A DNA stretch of 64,000 bases. Source: Ryuthela nishihirai. Lineage: Eukaryota > Arthropoda > Arachnida > Araneae > Heptathelidae. Location: the NCBI GenBank assembly GCA_038380435.1, contig JAWZYU010000013.1, positions 11,545,901-11,609,900 on the forward strand. The letters are read 5' to 3'. The position numbers were made by a program, and so were the translations under genes. Below, one piece after another: positions 43,298 through 53,188 of the stretch; within the stretch, counting starts at the first letter, position 1; each line of letters starts with the position of its first letter. The notes beneath the pieces were generated by a model. It saw only the letters and a program-made list of their open reading frames with translations, was not told the DNA's origin and ran no database searches.

Positions 43298-44742
43298 TTG
43301 TCAAGCCTAAACTGGAGTAATGTGTCTCAGGCAGCCCATATGGATCTTGAAAAAGTCCACTTGAAAAGGTGGTGCCCAAAGTTTCTAACAGAATCGGTGA
43401 CTTCAGCCTTTAGCGGAGGAGGAACAGATCTTTGCCCCATGCCTGCGATCAGGGAGCTGTTTGATATTGTTGGCCCTACCTATCTCAATAAACTTAGTTT
43501 CTTTAAAAATCCCACAAATCGTTCTCTCTATGAACGAACGTGGAATGTGAGGACATTACATAGAGAATATTCTCTTGATGTTATCACACAGGAATTCCAG
43601 CATTATAACCTAGATATTCTAGGCTTGCAAGAGATTAGATGGACAGTTAAAGGTGAGATACTTAAAAATAACTTTAAATTTCTCTTTTCAGGGAGGGAGG
43701 ATGGAAAGCATGTTCAAGGTTAGGTTTGCTTCTCAGAAGACACACCAGTGATGCTCTTCTAGGATATGACTGCATTAATGAAAGATTTCTAACGGCAAAA
43801 TTTAAAACAAAACTTAAAGACTTGAATGTCATCTGTTGTTAAGCCCGCACAGAAGATTCTGATGAGAACGAGAAGGATATGCTTTACAGCCAGCCTCAGG
43901 ATATTTTGAATTCTGTGAAGAAAGGAGATATATCTCTTGTACTAGGTGACTTCAATGCTAAAGTTAGTACTGACTCTTACCAATGGGCAGGAGTTTTAGG
44001 TCCCTTTGGCATTGGTAGTTCCAATGGCAATGGGGAATGTCTCCTACAGGTAAGTAAACTTAATGATTTACGAATAACTAATACATACTACAAACATTGG
44101 GACATTTATAAATATACATGGGTTTCACCTGATGGGTTGCACAGGAATGTGATAGATTATACTTTAATTAACAGCAAATGTGCTAGTTCAGTTAGGAGTA
44201 CCAGATCATACAGGGGACCTGAAATTGGGTCTTACCATTACCTTGTCAAAAGTGTCTTGCAGCTGAAGCTTAAGAAATGTTGCACTAAGGTTAAGAAAAT
44301 TACCTTCAACACTGAAGGTCTGAAAGATCCAGATATAGCCAACGCATACCATGATAGGCTACTTAGTTATTATGATAATCGCGGTTTGCTTACTGCTGAA
44401 GTTGAGAAAGAATGGAATCAGTTTAAGCAGGCTTTTTTTGAAACTAACAGTACTCTTTTGGGTGAAAGAGAACAGAGGAAACAAAATTAGTTGAGTGATA
44501 AGGCTATGGAACTTATTTCTGAAAGAAGAAAGTGCAGGATTAATATGAATCAACACCCTACTAGTCCTAATAGAAGGCATTACAATGAGCTTAATAAACA
44601 TGTAAAGGACCAGTTAACAGCTGATAAAAATATTTGGCTTGATAGCTTGGCTGAGGAAGCAGTTAGACAGCACAACAGCAAGGGGTGGTACCAGATTTTT
44701 AATGTTTTATGTAGGAAGCAACAGACAGGTACACAGGGATGA
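43298..44742 (+). pseudogene. RTE-like endonuclease and linker (copy at 43 kb)
   Basis: The sequence reads SLYERTWNVRTLHREYSLDV, ILGLQEIRWTVKGEIL, LVLGDFNAKVSTDSYQ, KYTWVSPDGLHRNVIDYTLI and a YHYLVKS block, where the usual SDH is altered to SYH. Lesions include a frameshift at about 43720, a stop in place of a Tyr codon near 43842 and a TAG at 44488-44490. A further truncation follows GTQG at 44742. The TAG and the GTQG lesion are shared with the copy at 57.7 kb, so both come from one already defective ancestor. Confidence 0.83.
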
Positions 44743-44815
44743 GGGATAAACATGGCAAGGTGGTTGAAGGTGAGGATTCTGTGATGGCTAGGTAGACTGA
44801 GCAGTTCTAAATAAT

Positions 44816-46354
44816 GTGATAATTTTTGCACCCCTTGTTTGTAATGAGGATAGATGCATTACTGGTTTTAATGATGGCCCTATATTAAATTCCGAAGTTG
44901 CTTTGGCTATCTCTAAATTAAAACTGCATAAATCCCCAGTGGTGGATGAAATCACCACTGAAATGCTTAGAACTGGGAACATTTGTGTTGTCAGATGGCT
45001 GACTGAAATTTTGAATATTTTTTATGATAAAGGTGTTGTTCCTAAGCATTTTAATAGAGCTATCATTCTTCCAATTTTTAAAAAAGGTGATCACAGTTCT
45101 TGTTATAATTATAGAGGAATTAGTTTACTTTCTGTTCCACGTAAAGTTCTTTGCGTGATTATACTTAATAGAATTAAGAATTTGGTTGATGGACAACTGA
45201 GTGATGAACAGTGTGGATTCAGAAGTGGTAGGGGATGTATTGATCAAATATTTTCACTTGGGCAGATTCTTGAGAAACGTTTAGAGTTTCAGAAACCTGT
45301 GGTTACTAGCTTTGTAGATTTCAAAAAAGCTTTTGACTCTGTTGATCGACATAATTTGTGGTTGATTGTTAGATCATATGGAATACCTGATAAGTTAGTT
45401 AGTGTAATGAGAACTCTCTATAATAACACTAATTCAGGGGTGAGAGTTGGTACGTCTTGCAGTGATTGGTTTAGTATTGCTAGTGGAGTTAGACAAGGGT
45501 GCATTTTGTCTCCTTTTCTCTTTAGTTTAGTTATTGATTATGTAATGCAAAATTTTTGCAAGGGGAAGATTTTGGCCTTAAATGGTCTAAAGATTTCAAA
45601 ATTTCTGATTTAGATTATGCAGATGATTTGGCCCTGTTGGCTGCTAATGTTGATGAGATGAATTCATTCATTAGGCTGTTCATGAGACTGGTAATAGAGT
45701 AGGTTTTGTGATAAACAGAGAAAAAACTAAAGTGATGAAAATTGGTCATGCAGAGAGTGCTTCAGTTGCTTTGAATGACTGCACTATTTAGCAAGTGTCT
45801 CAGTTTAATTATCTTGGGAGCTATGTAACAGATACTGGTGATGTGTAGCATGAGATAAATAGAAGAATTGGATTGCCACTGGGCCTTTTAAGAATTAATG
45901 GAAAGTATGGTAAAATAGGCGTATACACCTAAAGACTAAAATTAGGCTGTATAATAGTTTGGTTCTTTCTAAGATTAGTTATGGTAGCGAAACATGGACC
46001 CTTTGTAAGCAGGATAACAAGAAACTTGATGCCTTTGATTCTAGATGCTTATGCAGTGTCTTTGGCATTAGGTGGTTTGACTTTGTAAGCATTGATGAGA
46101 TTAGAAGAAAGAGTAATCAACCTCTTTTGAGCAGCAAATTGTGCAGAGAGAAACTGCGTTGGTTTGGCCATGTTGCCTGTATGTATAGCTGCAGATTGGC
46201 AAAGAGGATTATGAACAGTGTACCTAAGGGTATCAGAAAAAGGGAGAGACATAGGATGCAATGGGCAGACAATGTCAAACAGGATCTTACTAGAACTAGA
46301 ATTGGCCAAGAGTGGCCTAATGCAGCAACTGTAGCTCAAAAGACACACATCTGA
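44816..46354 (+). pseudogene. RTE-like reverse transcriptase (copy at 45 kb)
   Basis: The longest frame (44816-45613) includes LPIFKKGDHSSCYNYRGISL, QCGFRSGRGCIDQIFSL, TSFVDFKKAFDSVDRHNLW and WFSIASGVRQGCILSPFLFS. These are RT domains 1 to 4 with the catalytic Asp of motif A. A frameshift at about 45600 separates the YADDLALL block (45615-45640). The C-terminal SYGSETWTLCKQDNKKLD and LRWFGHVA regions (45959-46354) end short of the normal terminus. It gives the best-preserved RT fingers and palm in the window. Confidence 0.83.
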
Positions 46355-46404
46355 AGAGGAAAATTACAGTCTGGTTGGACCTCCATACCCCATGGCTGCA
46401 TGAG

Positions 46405-46408
46405 GATT

Positions 46409-46444
<36 letters not shown>

Positions 46445-46510
46445 ATGCATGTATGTATGTATGTATGTATGTATGTATGTATGTATGTATGTATGTATGT
46501 ATGTATGTAT
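46405..46510 (+). repeat. (TGCG)n(TGCA)n(TGTA)n microsatellite at LINE tail
   Basis: About seven GCGT units pass through two GCAT units into about sixteen TGTA units. The array begins exactly where the LINE 3' end GAGGAT would continue into its short tandem tail. The next 350 bases (46511-46865) are AT-rich and hold nothing I recognise. Confidence 0.9.
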
Positions 46511-47063
46511 ATTTTTAGGTGCAAACTAAACTCTTTGGCCAATTCATGGTACTCATTAAAAATGTACATTTTTTTTTTAAATCAAGATAGTTTCTTAATT
46601 CCTTGAAAACATTTTTTTTCTCAGTTCATTACATTACTTATTAGAAATCTATATTTTTACTTTTAAGAAGATACATTTTCCTGTGACCCTTTATTAATAT
46701 CATTTTTTCCCCCCAGTGGCTTTTCACTATGTTTGGTTTGGACAGGCATGATCTAAACAAATACTACGATTTGTTAGTGTGGGACAAAGGGAGATTAAGC
46801 AAATATGTTTTGTGCATTTGAAATTTAATTCTTTTACAGAAAATAAGTTGTGAAAATGACTTTTTATATATTTTTATCATCATCATCATCCTCAAGCAGC
46901 CATGGGCTACGGAGGTCCAACCAGACCGTGCAATTTGGTTCTCCAAGCAAGTCTATCCTGAGCTACATCTACTGCATCAGGCCACTGAACACAAATTCTA
47001 ACAAGGTCCTGCTTGACATTGTCTGCCAACCGCATCCTAGGTCTCCCCCTCCTTCTGAGGTCT

Positions 47064-48133
47064 TTAGGCACACTGTTCATAACCCCTATTCGCCAATCTA
47101 TAATTATCTATACGGGCAACATGGCCAAACCAGCGGAGTCTCTCTCTGCACAATATGCAGCTTAAAGGAGGTTGCAGACTCCTTTGCCTAACCTCATCCT
47201 TAGTTACAAAGTTGAACCACCTAATGCCCAAGATACTACGTAAGCATCTGGAATCAAAAGCATCTAGTTTCCTGTTATGATGTTTACAAAGTGTCCAAGT
47301 TTCACTACCATAACTAACCCTAGAAAGAACCAAACTATTATACAGTCTAATTTTAGTCTTTAGGTGTATACGCCTATTTCTCCACACCCTCCATAGATTC
47401 TTAAAAGTCCCAGCAGCAATCCCTATTCGTCTGTTAATCTCATGCCACACATCACCATTATCTGTTACATAACTCCCAAGATAATTAAACTGTGACACCT
47501 ACTCAAGACTGCAACCATTCAGATTAACTGAATCACAGCCTGCCTGACCAATTTTCTCACTTTAGTTTTCTCTCTGTTTATAACCAAACCTACTCTACTA
47601 CCAGTCTCATCAACAGCTCGAATGAAAGAGTTCATCTCATCAACATCATTTGCCAAAAGGGCTAAATCATCAGTATAATCTAAATCAGAAATTTTCGTAT
47701 CTCCAGTCCATTTAAGGCCAAAATCTCTCCCTCGAAGTGAATTTCACATAACATAATCAATAACCAAGCTAAAGAGAAAAGGAGACAAAATGCACCCTTG
47801 TCGAACACCAGAAGTAATGCTAAACCATTTGCTACAAGCCTTACCAACTCTCACACACAACTCAGTGTTATTATACAGAGCTTTCATTATGTTAACTAAC
47901 TTGTCTGGTACACCATATGATCTCACAATCAACCACAAATTATGACGATCAACAGAGTCGAAAGCCTTTTTGAAATCAACAAAGCTAGCAACCAAAGGTT
48001 TCTGAAATTCTAAACATTTCTCAAGAATCTGCCTAAGTGAAAATATCTGATCCACACATCCCCTACCACTTCTGAATCCACATTGCTCATCCCGCAATTG
48101 ACTGTCAACCAGATTCTTAATTCTATTAAGCAC
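47064..48133 (-). pseudogene. RTE-like reverse transcriptase palm and C-terminus
   Basis: From 48133 it reads QCGFRSGRGCVDQIFSLRQI, ASFVDFKKAFDSVDRHNLW and FSITSGVRQGCILSPFLF. The YTDDLALLA block (about 47685-47660) has the first catalytic-box Ala changed to Thr. The C-terminal NYLGSYVTDNGDVWHEINRR and SYGSETWTLCKHHNRKLD segments (47498-47064) are in another frame, with LRWFGHVARID near the end. Two frameshifts (near 48140 and 47740-47500) break it. Confidence 0.8.
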
Positions 48134-48148
48134 ATCATGGAAAGAAAT

Positions 48149-49182
48149 TTACCTGGAACAGAGTAGGCTGATACCCCTATAGTTATCACAAGAACTGCGA
48201 TCACCTGTTTTGAAAATAGGGATAACAATTGCTCTGGTAAAATCCTTAGGAACCATGCCTTTATCATAAAAGATATTCAGAATTTCAGTCATCCAAGTGG
48301 TAACCGAAACATTCCCAGCTCTAAGCATTTCAGTAGTAATTTCATCTACCCCTGGGGATTTATGAAGTTTAGAAACAGCCAAAATAACTTCAGATTGTGT
48401 TATAGGGCCAACATTAAAGCAATCAATGCATTTATCATCATTGCAAACATTGGGAATAGAACTAACCACATTGTTTAGAACATCTTCTTTCATCTTTCTC
48501 TGCATCTTTCTCTTCTGCTCCTTTTTTCCTAAAAGAGTACTGAAATGCTCAGCCCACCTAGCCATGACAGAATCCTCACCTTCTATAACCTTACCTTGTT
48601 TATCCTTCAATCCCTGTATACCTGTCCGTTTTCTACCACACAAAACATTAACTATCTGGTACAGCTCTCTGCTGTTGTGCTGTCTAACTGCTTCCTCGGC
48701 TTTGTCAGCCAAACCATCAAGCCAAAGATTCTTATCAGCAGCTAACTGATCTTTTACACGTTTATTAAGTTCACTGTAATGCTTTCTATTAGGACTAGTA
48801 GGGTATTGATTAAGAACATTCCTGCAGTTCTTTCTTTCCGAAATAAGCTCAAGTGCCTTATCACTCAGATAATTCTTTCTCTTCTGCTCCTTTTTTCCTA
48901 AAAGAGTACTGTTAGTGTCCAAAAAAGCCTGTTTAAAAGGATCCCATTCTTCCTCAACTTCAGTAGTAAGCATACCATGACTGTCATAATGACTAAGTAA
49001 CCTATCATGGTAAGCTTTGGCTATAACTGGGTCTTTCAGAGCTTCAGTATTAAAAGCAAATTTTTTAACCCTAGCACAACACTTTTTAAGTTTAAGTTGC
49101 AAGACACTTTTAACAAGATAATGGTCAGATCCAATTTCAGCTCCCCTATATGACCTGGTATTCCTAACAGAACTAGCCCATT
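48149..49182 (-). pseudogene. RTE-like linker and RT start
   Basis: The 317-codon frame (from 49102) starts in the post-endonuclease linker. It includes KVKKFAFNTEALKDPVIAKA and QLAADKNLWLDGLADKAEE, and the RT opening HKSPGVDEITTEMLRAGNVS and IVIPIFKTGDRSSCDNYRGI. A short in-frame insertion, TLLGKKEQKRKMQRKMKE (48541-48485), repeats an upstream linker phrase. The frame is lost at 48149, just inside RT domain 2. Confidence 0.8.
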
Positions 49183-49194
49183 TGCTGTTAATTA

Positions 49195-49743
49195 TACAAT
49201 TAAAAGTACTTCTTGCTCAAAAATTAATTTAAAATAATTTAAAATTCTCTGTCATTGAGCAATAAAATTTCAGAGTTTATCCTTCAAACTATTTGGATGT
49301 TGAAAGTTCTTAGGAGAAAATTCTCAGAAGCTTTTCGGAGCAAAGACAGCGCTCCGTCTTCAGTGAAGTGATGTATGTACTGATGTTGGGTCCGTTTAGA
49401 CAAAGAGCTTCTCTCCACATGTCGTGTAGGGTGATTCCAGTGTCTCGGTTGCAGGTGGGGACGGACGGAACCATAGTCCGCGAGGCTATTGAAATAATGA
49501 CCTCGTCCGTCTCACCTGCAACTGAGACACTGAAATCACCCTACACGACACGTGGAAAGAAGCTCCTTGTCTAAACGGACCCAACATCAGTACATAATAT
49601 CACTTCACTGAAGACGGAGTGCTGTCTTTGCTCCGAAAAGCTTCTGAGAGTTTTCTCCTAAGAACTTTCAACATCCAAATAGTTTGAAGGATAAACTCTG
49701 AAATTTTATTGCTCAATGACAGAGAATTTTAAAATATTTTAAA
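49195..49743. mobile_element. 549-bp foldback insertion with 12-bp target duplication
   Basis: TGCTGTTAATTA is duplicated exactly at 49183-49194 and 49744-49755. The insert is an almost perfect palindrome with arms of about 240 bp (roughly 49227-49467 and 49502-49743) around a 34-base centre (AACCATAGTCCGCGAGGCTA and neighbours). The left end alone carries about 32 extra bases (TACAATTAAAAGTACTTCTT and on). Each arm has a small stem-loop of the form CTGAAGACGGAG..CTCCGAAAAG. There is no coding capacity. A 12-bp duplication and a one-sided extension fit Penelope-type insertion better than cut-and-paste transposition. Confidence 0.8.
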
Positions 49744-50524
49744 TGCTGTTAATTAATATATAATCAATCATATTCTTATGCAGCCCATCGGGTGAAACCC
49801 ATGTGTACTTATGTATGTCGCGGTGTTTGCAATAAGTGTTAGTTATTCTGAATCCATTGAGTTTACTTACCTGTAGGAGACGTTGCCCATTGCCATTGCA
49901 GCTACCAATACCAAAAGGGCCTATTACTCCTCCCCAAAGGTCAGAGTCAGTACCAACTTTGGCATTGAAGTCACCTAGAACAAGGGTAATATCTCCTTTC
50001 TTGACAGAATTCAAAATATCCTGAAGTTGTCCATAAAACTTATCCTTCTCATCCTCATCAGCATCCTCAGTGGGGGCATAACAGCAGATAACATTCAAGT
50101 CTTTAACGCTTGTCTGAAATTTTGCTGTAAGAAACCTTTCATTAATACACTCATATCCTAGAAGAGCATCACTAGCATGTCTGCTGAGAAGCAGACCCAC
50201 GCCTTGGTGATGCTTGTTGTCGTCCCTCCCTGAAAAGAGAAATTTAAGATTATTTTTAAGAATCTGACCTTTATCTGTCCATCTGGTCTCTTGCAAGACG
50301 AGAATATCTAAATTATAATGGTGGAATTCTTGTGTGAGGACATCAAGAGAAAAAGCTCTGTGCAGAGTTCTCACATTCCAACTACCTATGGAGAGAAAAT
50401 GGTTAGTAGGATGTTTAAAGAAACTATGTTTATTGAGAGAAGGAATGCCGACAATATCAAATAGCCCCCTAATCGCAGACATGGGGCAAAGACTCGTTCC
50501 CCCACCACTAAAGGCTGAAGCCAT
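49739..50524 (-). pseudogene. RTE-like endonuclease, long intact frame
   Basis: The 261-codon frame starting near 50524 covers the entire N-terminal endonuclease: SIGSWNVRTLHRAFSLDVL, ILVLQETRWTDKG, HHQGVGLLLSRHASDALLG and NVICCYAPTEDADEDEKDKF. LVLGDFNAKVGTDSD and KYTWVSPDGLHKNMIDYILI complete it. The catalytic Glu, Asp/Asn and IDYI positions are all retained. The frame is cut by the foldback insertion just before the SDH motif, which continues beyond it at about 49130 as DHYLVKSVLQ. It is the most complete endonuclease in the window. Confidence 0.85.
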
Positions 50525-51072
50525 CTACACTGGAAGACTTCCTCCAATGTAGAATTTGACGATGCCAATAGAAGCAAAGAGTTCAGGTGCCTGCGATGAC
50601 CCCTGCTCAGGATTATCCACCAGCTGATAAACATATCCTGTGAATCTATTCACTTGGGGCTGTCAACCCACAAACAAACAGAAAACACAGCGGAAGATTT
50701 TCCCTCCACAGAAGCCCACCAGTGCAGCAAAATCAGGATCCATAATCAAGCTGAGAGCCATATATCTGTCCAGTCCAGTGGGTTTATATGGTCAGCACCA
50801 GGACCCTGTGTGGTTGACCACTCCTCAGCAGGGTAGAAAACAAAAGAAAAGTAGCCATAGTTGTCCAGATCAGTAGGCCACACTAATCTGGCAGCCCTCC
50901 CCTTCCATTCACATCCACAAGAGAGTATCTCTTTTGAAAGGTACTAACGATCTGCACCACGAGAAGGCGGGGTCGGACATTAGGTGCTAGGTCTGGTCGG
51001 TTCTATGCATCATCACAGGAGATTGGTGCATAGCTCTCCTTTCAGTGACTACCTAGCTACCATTTACAGACC

Positions 51073-51651
51073 TTACCATTTACAGATATATTTATTATAT
51101 TTTTAACTAGTTTTAAATGAAATTTTCATCCAGAAGAGTTAAAAAAACCCAAATTAAATAATACCATAATACCAAAGTTTCCTAAAAAAATTTAGTGGTC
51201 AATATAGACATCGACTCCCACTACTTGGAAAAGTTTTTCTGCAAGCAGTGTACCTCATCACAAATGATAGAGAAAATTTTGAGCTTCAAGTTTTTTTCAA
51301 TGCTCTCATTATCTCTCATTGTTAAGATGTTACAGATAATAGGGAAATGGTTCATCGCAAAAATAAGATTCATTTCTTTTTGCTCATTTCACTAAGGCTA
51401 GAGTGCTAGCCTTAGTGACTAAGTCCACACATTGTGTTACATGAGAGCCTTGAATGGGCAAAGTTATACATACACTATACAACTAAAGATACCCAAAAAT
51501 AAAATGAAAATTTTTAATTTATTTTTGAAAATACACCTGAAAAATGTTCTTTTTATAAAAATGAATTAAAATAAATAAAATATTTTTGATAACAAAATAA
51601 ACATGATGCCCCCCCCCCTCCCCAATTTACATTTCTTTAAAGAGTAAAAAA
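51073..51651. other. AT-rich intronic DNA
   Basis: AT-rich sequence. A short palindromic phrase, TCACTAAGGCTAGAGTGCTAG followed by CCTTAGTGA, lies at about 51389-51418. Otherwise no feature can be supported. Confidence 0.4.
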
Positions 51652-51845
51652 ATATGTATTTTTTTGGTATACCTGGTATCATCAAAGATAAATTAATATG
51701 TCGATCAATTTTCCCAGGGGATAGGACTTTAGATCCCCCCCTACTGGTGTATGTATTTTTTTGGTACACCTGGTATCATCAAAGATAAATTAATATGTCG
51801 ATCAATTGTCCAAGGGGATAGGACTTTAGATCCCCCCCTACTGGT
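51652..51845. repeat. Tandem duplication, two ~97-bp units
   Basis: TATGTATTTTTTTGGTATAC, then CTGGTATCATCAAAGATAAA, GATCAATTTTCCCAGGGGAT and GATCCCCCCCTACTGGTG occur once at 51652-51748 and again at 51749-51845. Only a few bases differ. No coding potential. Confidence 0.9.
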
Positions 51846-52011
51846 GCCCAAGACTATAATGGCTCATAAGTAGGGTGACCGAGTTATTTTTGCATGAGGG
51901 TGATCAACTTCCTAGGCATGACCGTGTAAATACCATTATGGAAGAGAGATATTTAAATAATCATGAATTTTAGTAATTTGGCTATTTTATCAAAATATTA
52001 ATTTCACTTAC

Positions 52012-52165
52012 CTCACCAGAGCCTAATATAGTGTTTAGATATTCCAAGAATGCTTCATCTTTAATTTCATTATCAGTAAAGATGAAGGTAACACCTATAC
52101 CATCTTTTCCAGCTACTCTATATAGCAATTTTATATCATCAGTCAAATTGGTCACATTGTAAGTT
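52012..52165 (-). CDS. DNAH5-like: Axonemal dynein heavy chain, exon a (AAA4 Walker B region)
   Basis: This internal exon of 154 nt encodes [20 protein letters not shown], then [19 protein letters not shown] and ...GSGE. FIFTDxEIKDE corresponds to the Walker B strand of AAA4 in axonemal dynein heavy chains. The acceptor is AATGTAG/AACTTA; the first base closes a codon begun in an upstream exon (an Arg before TYN in the family). The donor is GTGAG/GTAAGT, phase 0. Joined to the exon at 34549 it gives GSGE-VANLFARDEL without a gap. The upstream exon holding the AAA4 Walker A (GVGGSGK) is not found between 52166 and 64000, so that intron exceeds 11.8 kb. Confidence 0.93.
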
Positions 52166-52315
52166 CTACATTAAATTAAAGAAAAAATTATGATTATCAA
52201 TGTCTGTCATTTTACTGCATTAAACTAAAAAGAAATATATATTGATTGACAAAATTAAGAGAACACAGTGTTTTTCATCAATATTTTAATTTAATGACCT
52301 AGAAGTAAAAATGGT

Positions 52316-52562
52316 CTGTAAATGGTAGCTAGGCATAAACTGGAATGAGAGCTGTGTATCAATCCCCAGTGATGATGCATAGAACTGGCCAGTCTAGCAC
52401 ATAATGTTCAACCCCATCTTCTCATGGTGCAGGCCATTACTACCTTTCAAATGAGATATTCTCTTTTGGAAGGGAATGGAAGGGGAGGGCTGTCAGCTTA
52501 GTGTGGCCTACTGATCTAGTCATTTTGGCCACTTTTTTTTTTCAACCCTGCTGAGGAGTGAC
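52316..52562 (+). mobile_element. RTE-like LINE, 5' end only
   Basis: It begins with TGTAAATGGTAGCTAGGCAT and follows the RTE 5' UTR up to CCTGCTGAGGAGTGACC, where I-type LINE sequence of the opposite strand starts. It is only 247 bp, the first part of the element without coding sequence. A 5' fragment alone is unusual for a LINE and points to later truncation or recombination. Confidence 0.75.
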
Positions 52563-52573
52563 CAAGATCTCTG

Positions 52574-53140
52574 TCACTGTGCCCAGAGCTTGATGGAAAA
52601 ATGCTGCTGGAAATCGAAGTATGGAACCGGCAGTGGAGGGTCAGATAGGGTGGTGGCCGACTTGGCAGTAGCATCTGCCAAGTCATTGCCCCTGATGCCG
52701 ACATGACAGGGTACCCAACAGAAGAGAATTGTGGTGGTGGCTGCCAGACGATGGAATTGCTGGTGGATCTTGGCGAGAACAGGGTGAGGCCGATGCCTCA
52801 CCGAGATCAAAGCCTGTAGCGAGCTAAGCGAGTCAATGTAAAGCACACACCGACGATGATGCTTAGCTGCTATGTGGTCCAAGGCATGGCTGATAGCATG
52901 CAACTCTGCAGTGAAGATGGAACACTGCTGTGGAATCTGGTCTGCAATGATTGCATCACAGCAGACCATGGCTGATCCCACAGATGTACCGGACTTCAAG
53001 CCATCTGTTAATACAGGCAAGAAGTCCGGGTGTGCAGCATGATGGATGGCAAAGAGTTGCTGATACACACAGTTGGGTGTAAAGGCCTTCACCGTCCTGC
53101 ACAGGGAGAAAATTCGCAGGAAGAGGAAACAGCGAGCCAA
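52574..53140 (-). pseudogene. LINE RNase H domain (copy B), long open frame
   Basis: The 188-codon frame reads FLPVLTDGLKSGTSVGSAMV (first catalytic Asp in TDG), FTAELHAISHALDHI (catalytic Glu), VLYIDSLSSLQAL (Asp in DS) and ILFCWVPCHVGIRGNDLADA (handle and the last Asp). All four RNase H catalytic positions appear conserved. The enzyme removes the RNA template during retrotransposition. The domain is open end to end but is joined upstream to a broken RT. Confidence 0.85.
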
Positions 53141-53188
53141 GGTGGAAGTGGCTCAGCTGTCGACTGTGTGATGCTATTGAGACTGATG

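Larger units (their letters stand above)
43036..46404 (+). mobile_element. RTE-like LINE, near full length, defective
   Basis: It starts within the 5' UTR (TCACAGAGTCCTGGTGCTGA) and runs through endonuclease, linker and RT to the shared 3' end (CCCATGGCTGCATGAGGATT). The usual GATGAT tail is replaced by a microsatellite. From about 43430 it is nearly identical to the copy at 57.85-59.45 kb and shares its defects. Stops, small deletions and a frameshifted YADD region make it inactive. Confidence 0.85.
46866..51072 (-). mobile_element. RTE-like LINE, full length, with nested foldback
   Basis: Both ends are present: the 3' tail (ATG)n at 46877-46888, read on the minus strand, and the 5' end TAAATGGTAGCTAGG at about 51066. 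Removing the foldback at 49195-49743 and one 12-bp target copy rejoins the endonuclease seamlessly, leaving about 3.65 kb. Frames are the best of all copies but contain frameshifts between RT segments and a templated insertion near 48.5 kb. Confidence 0.87.

Noticed and set aside
46336..46606. Frames encoding HTYI or CMYV repeats
   Set aside because: They are direct translations of the TGTA/TGCG microsatellite on both strands.
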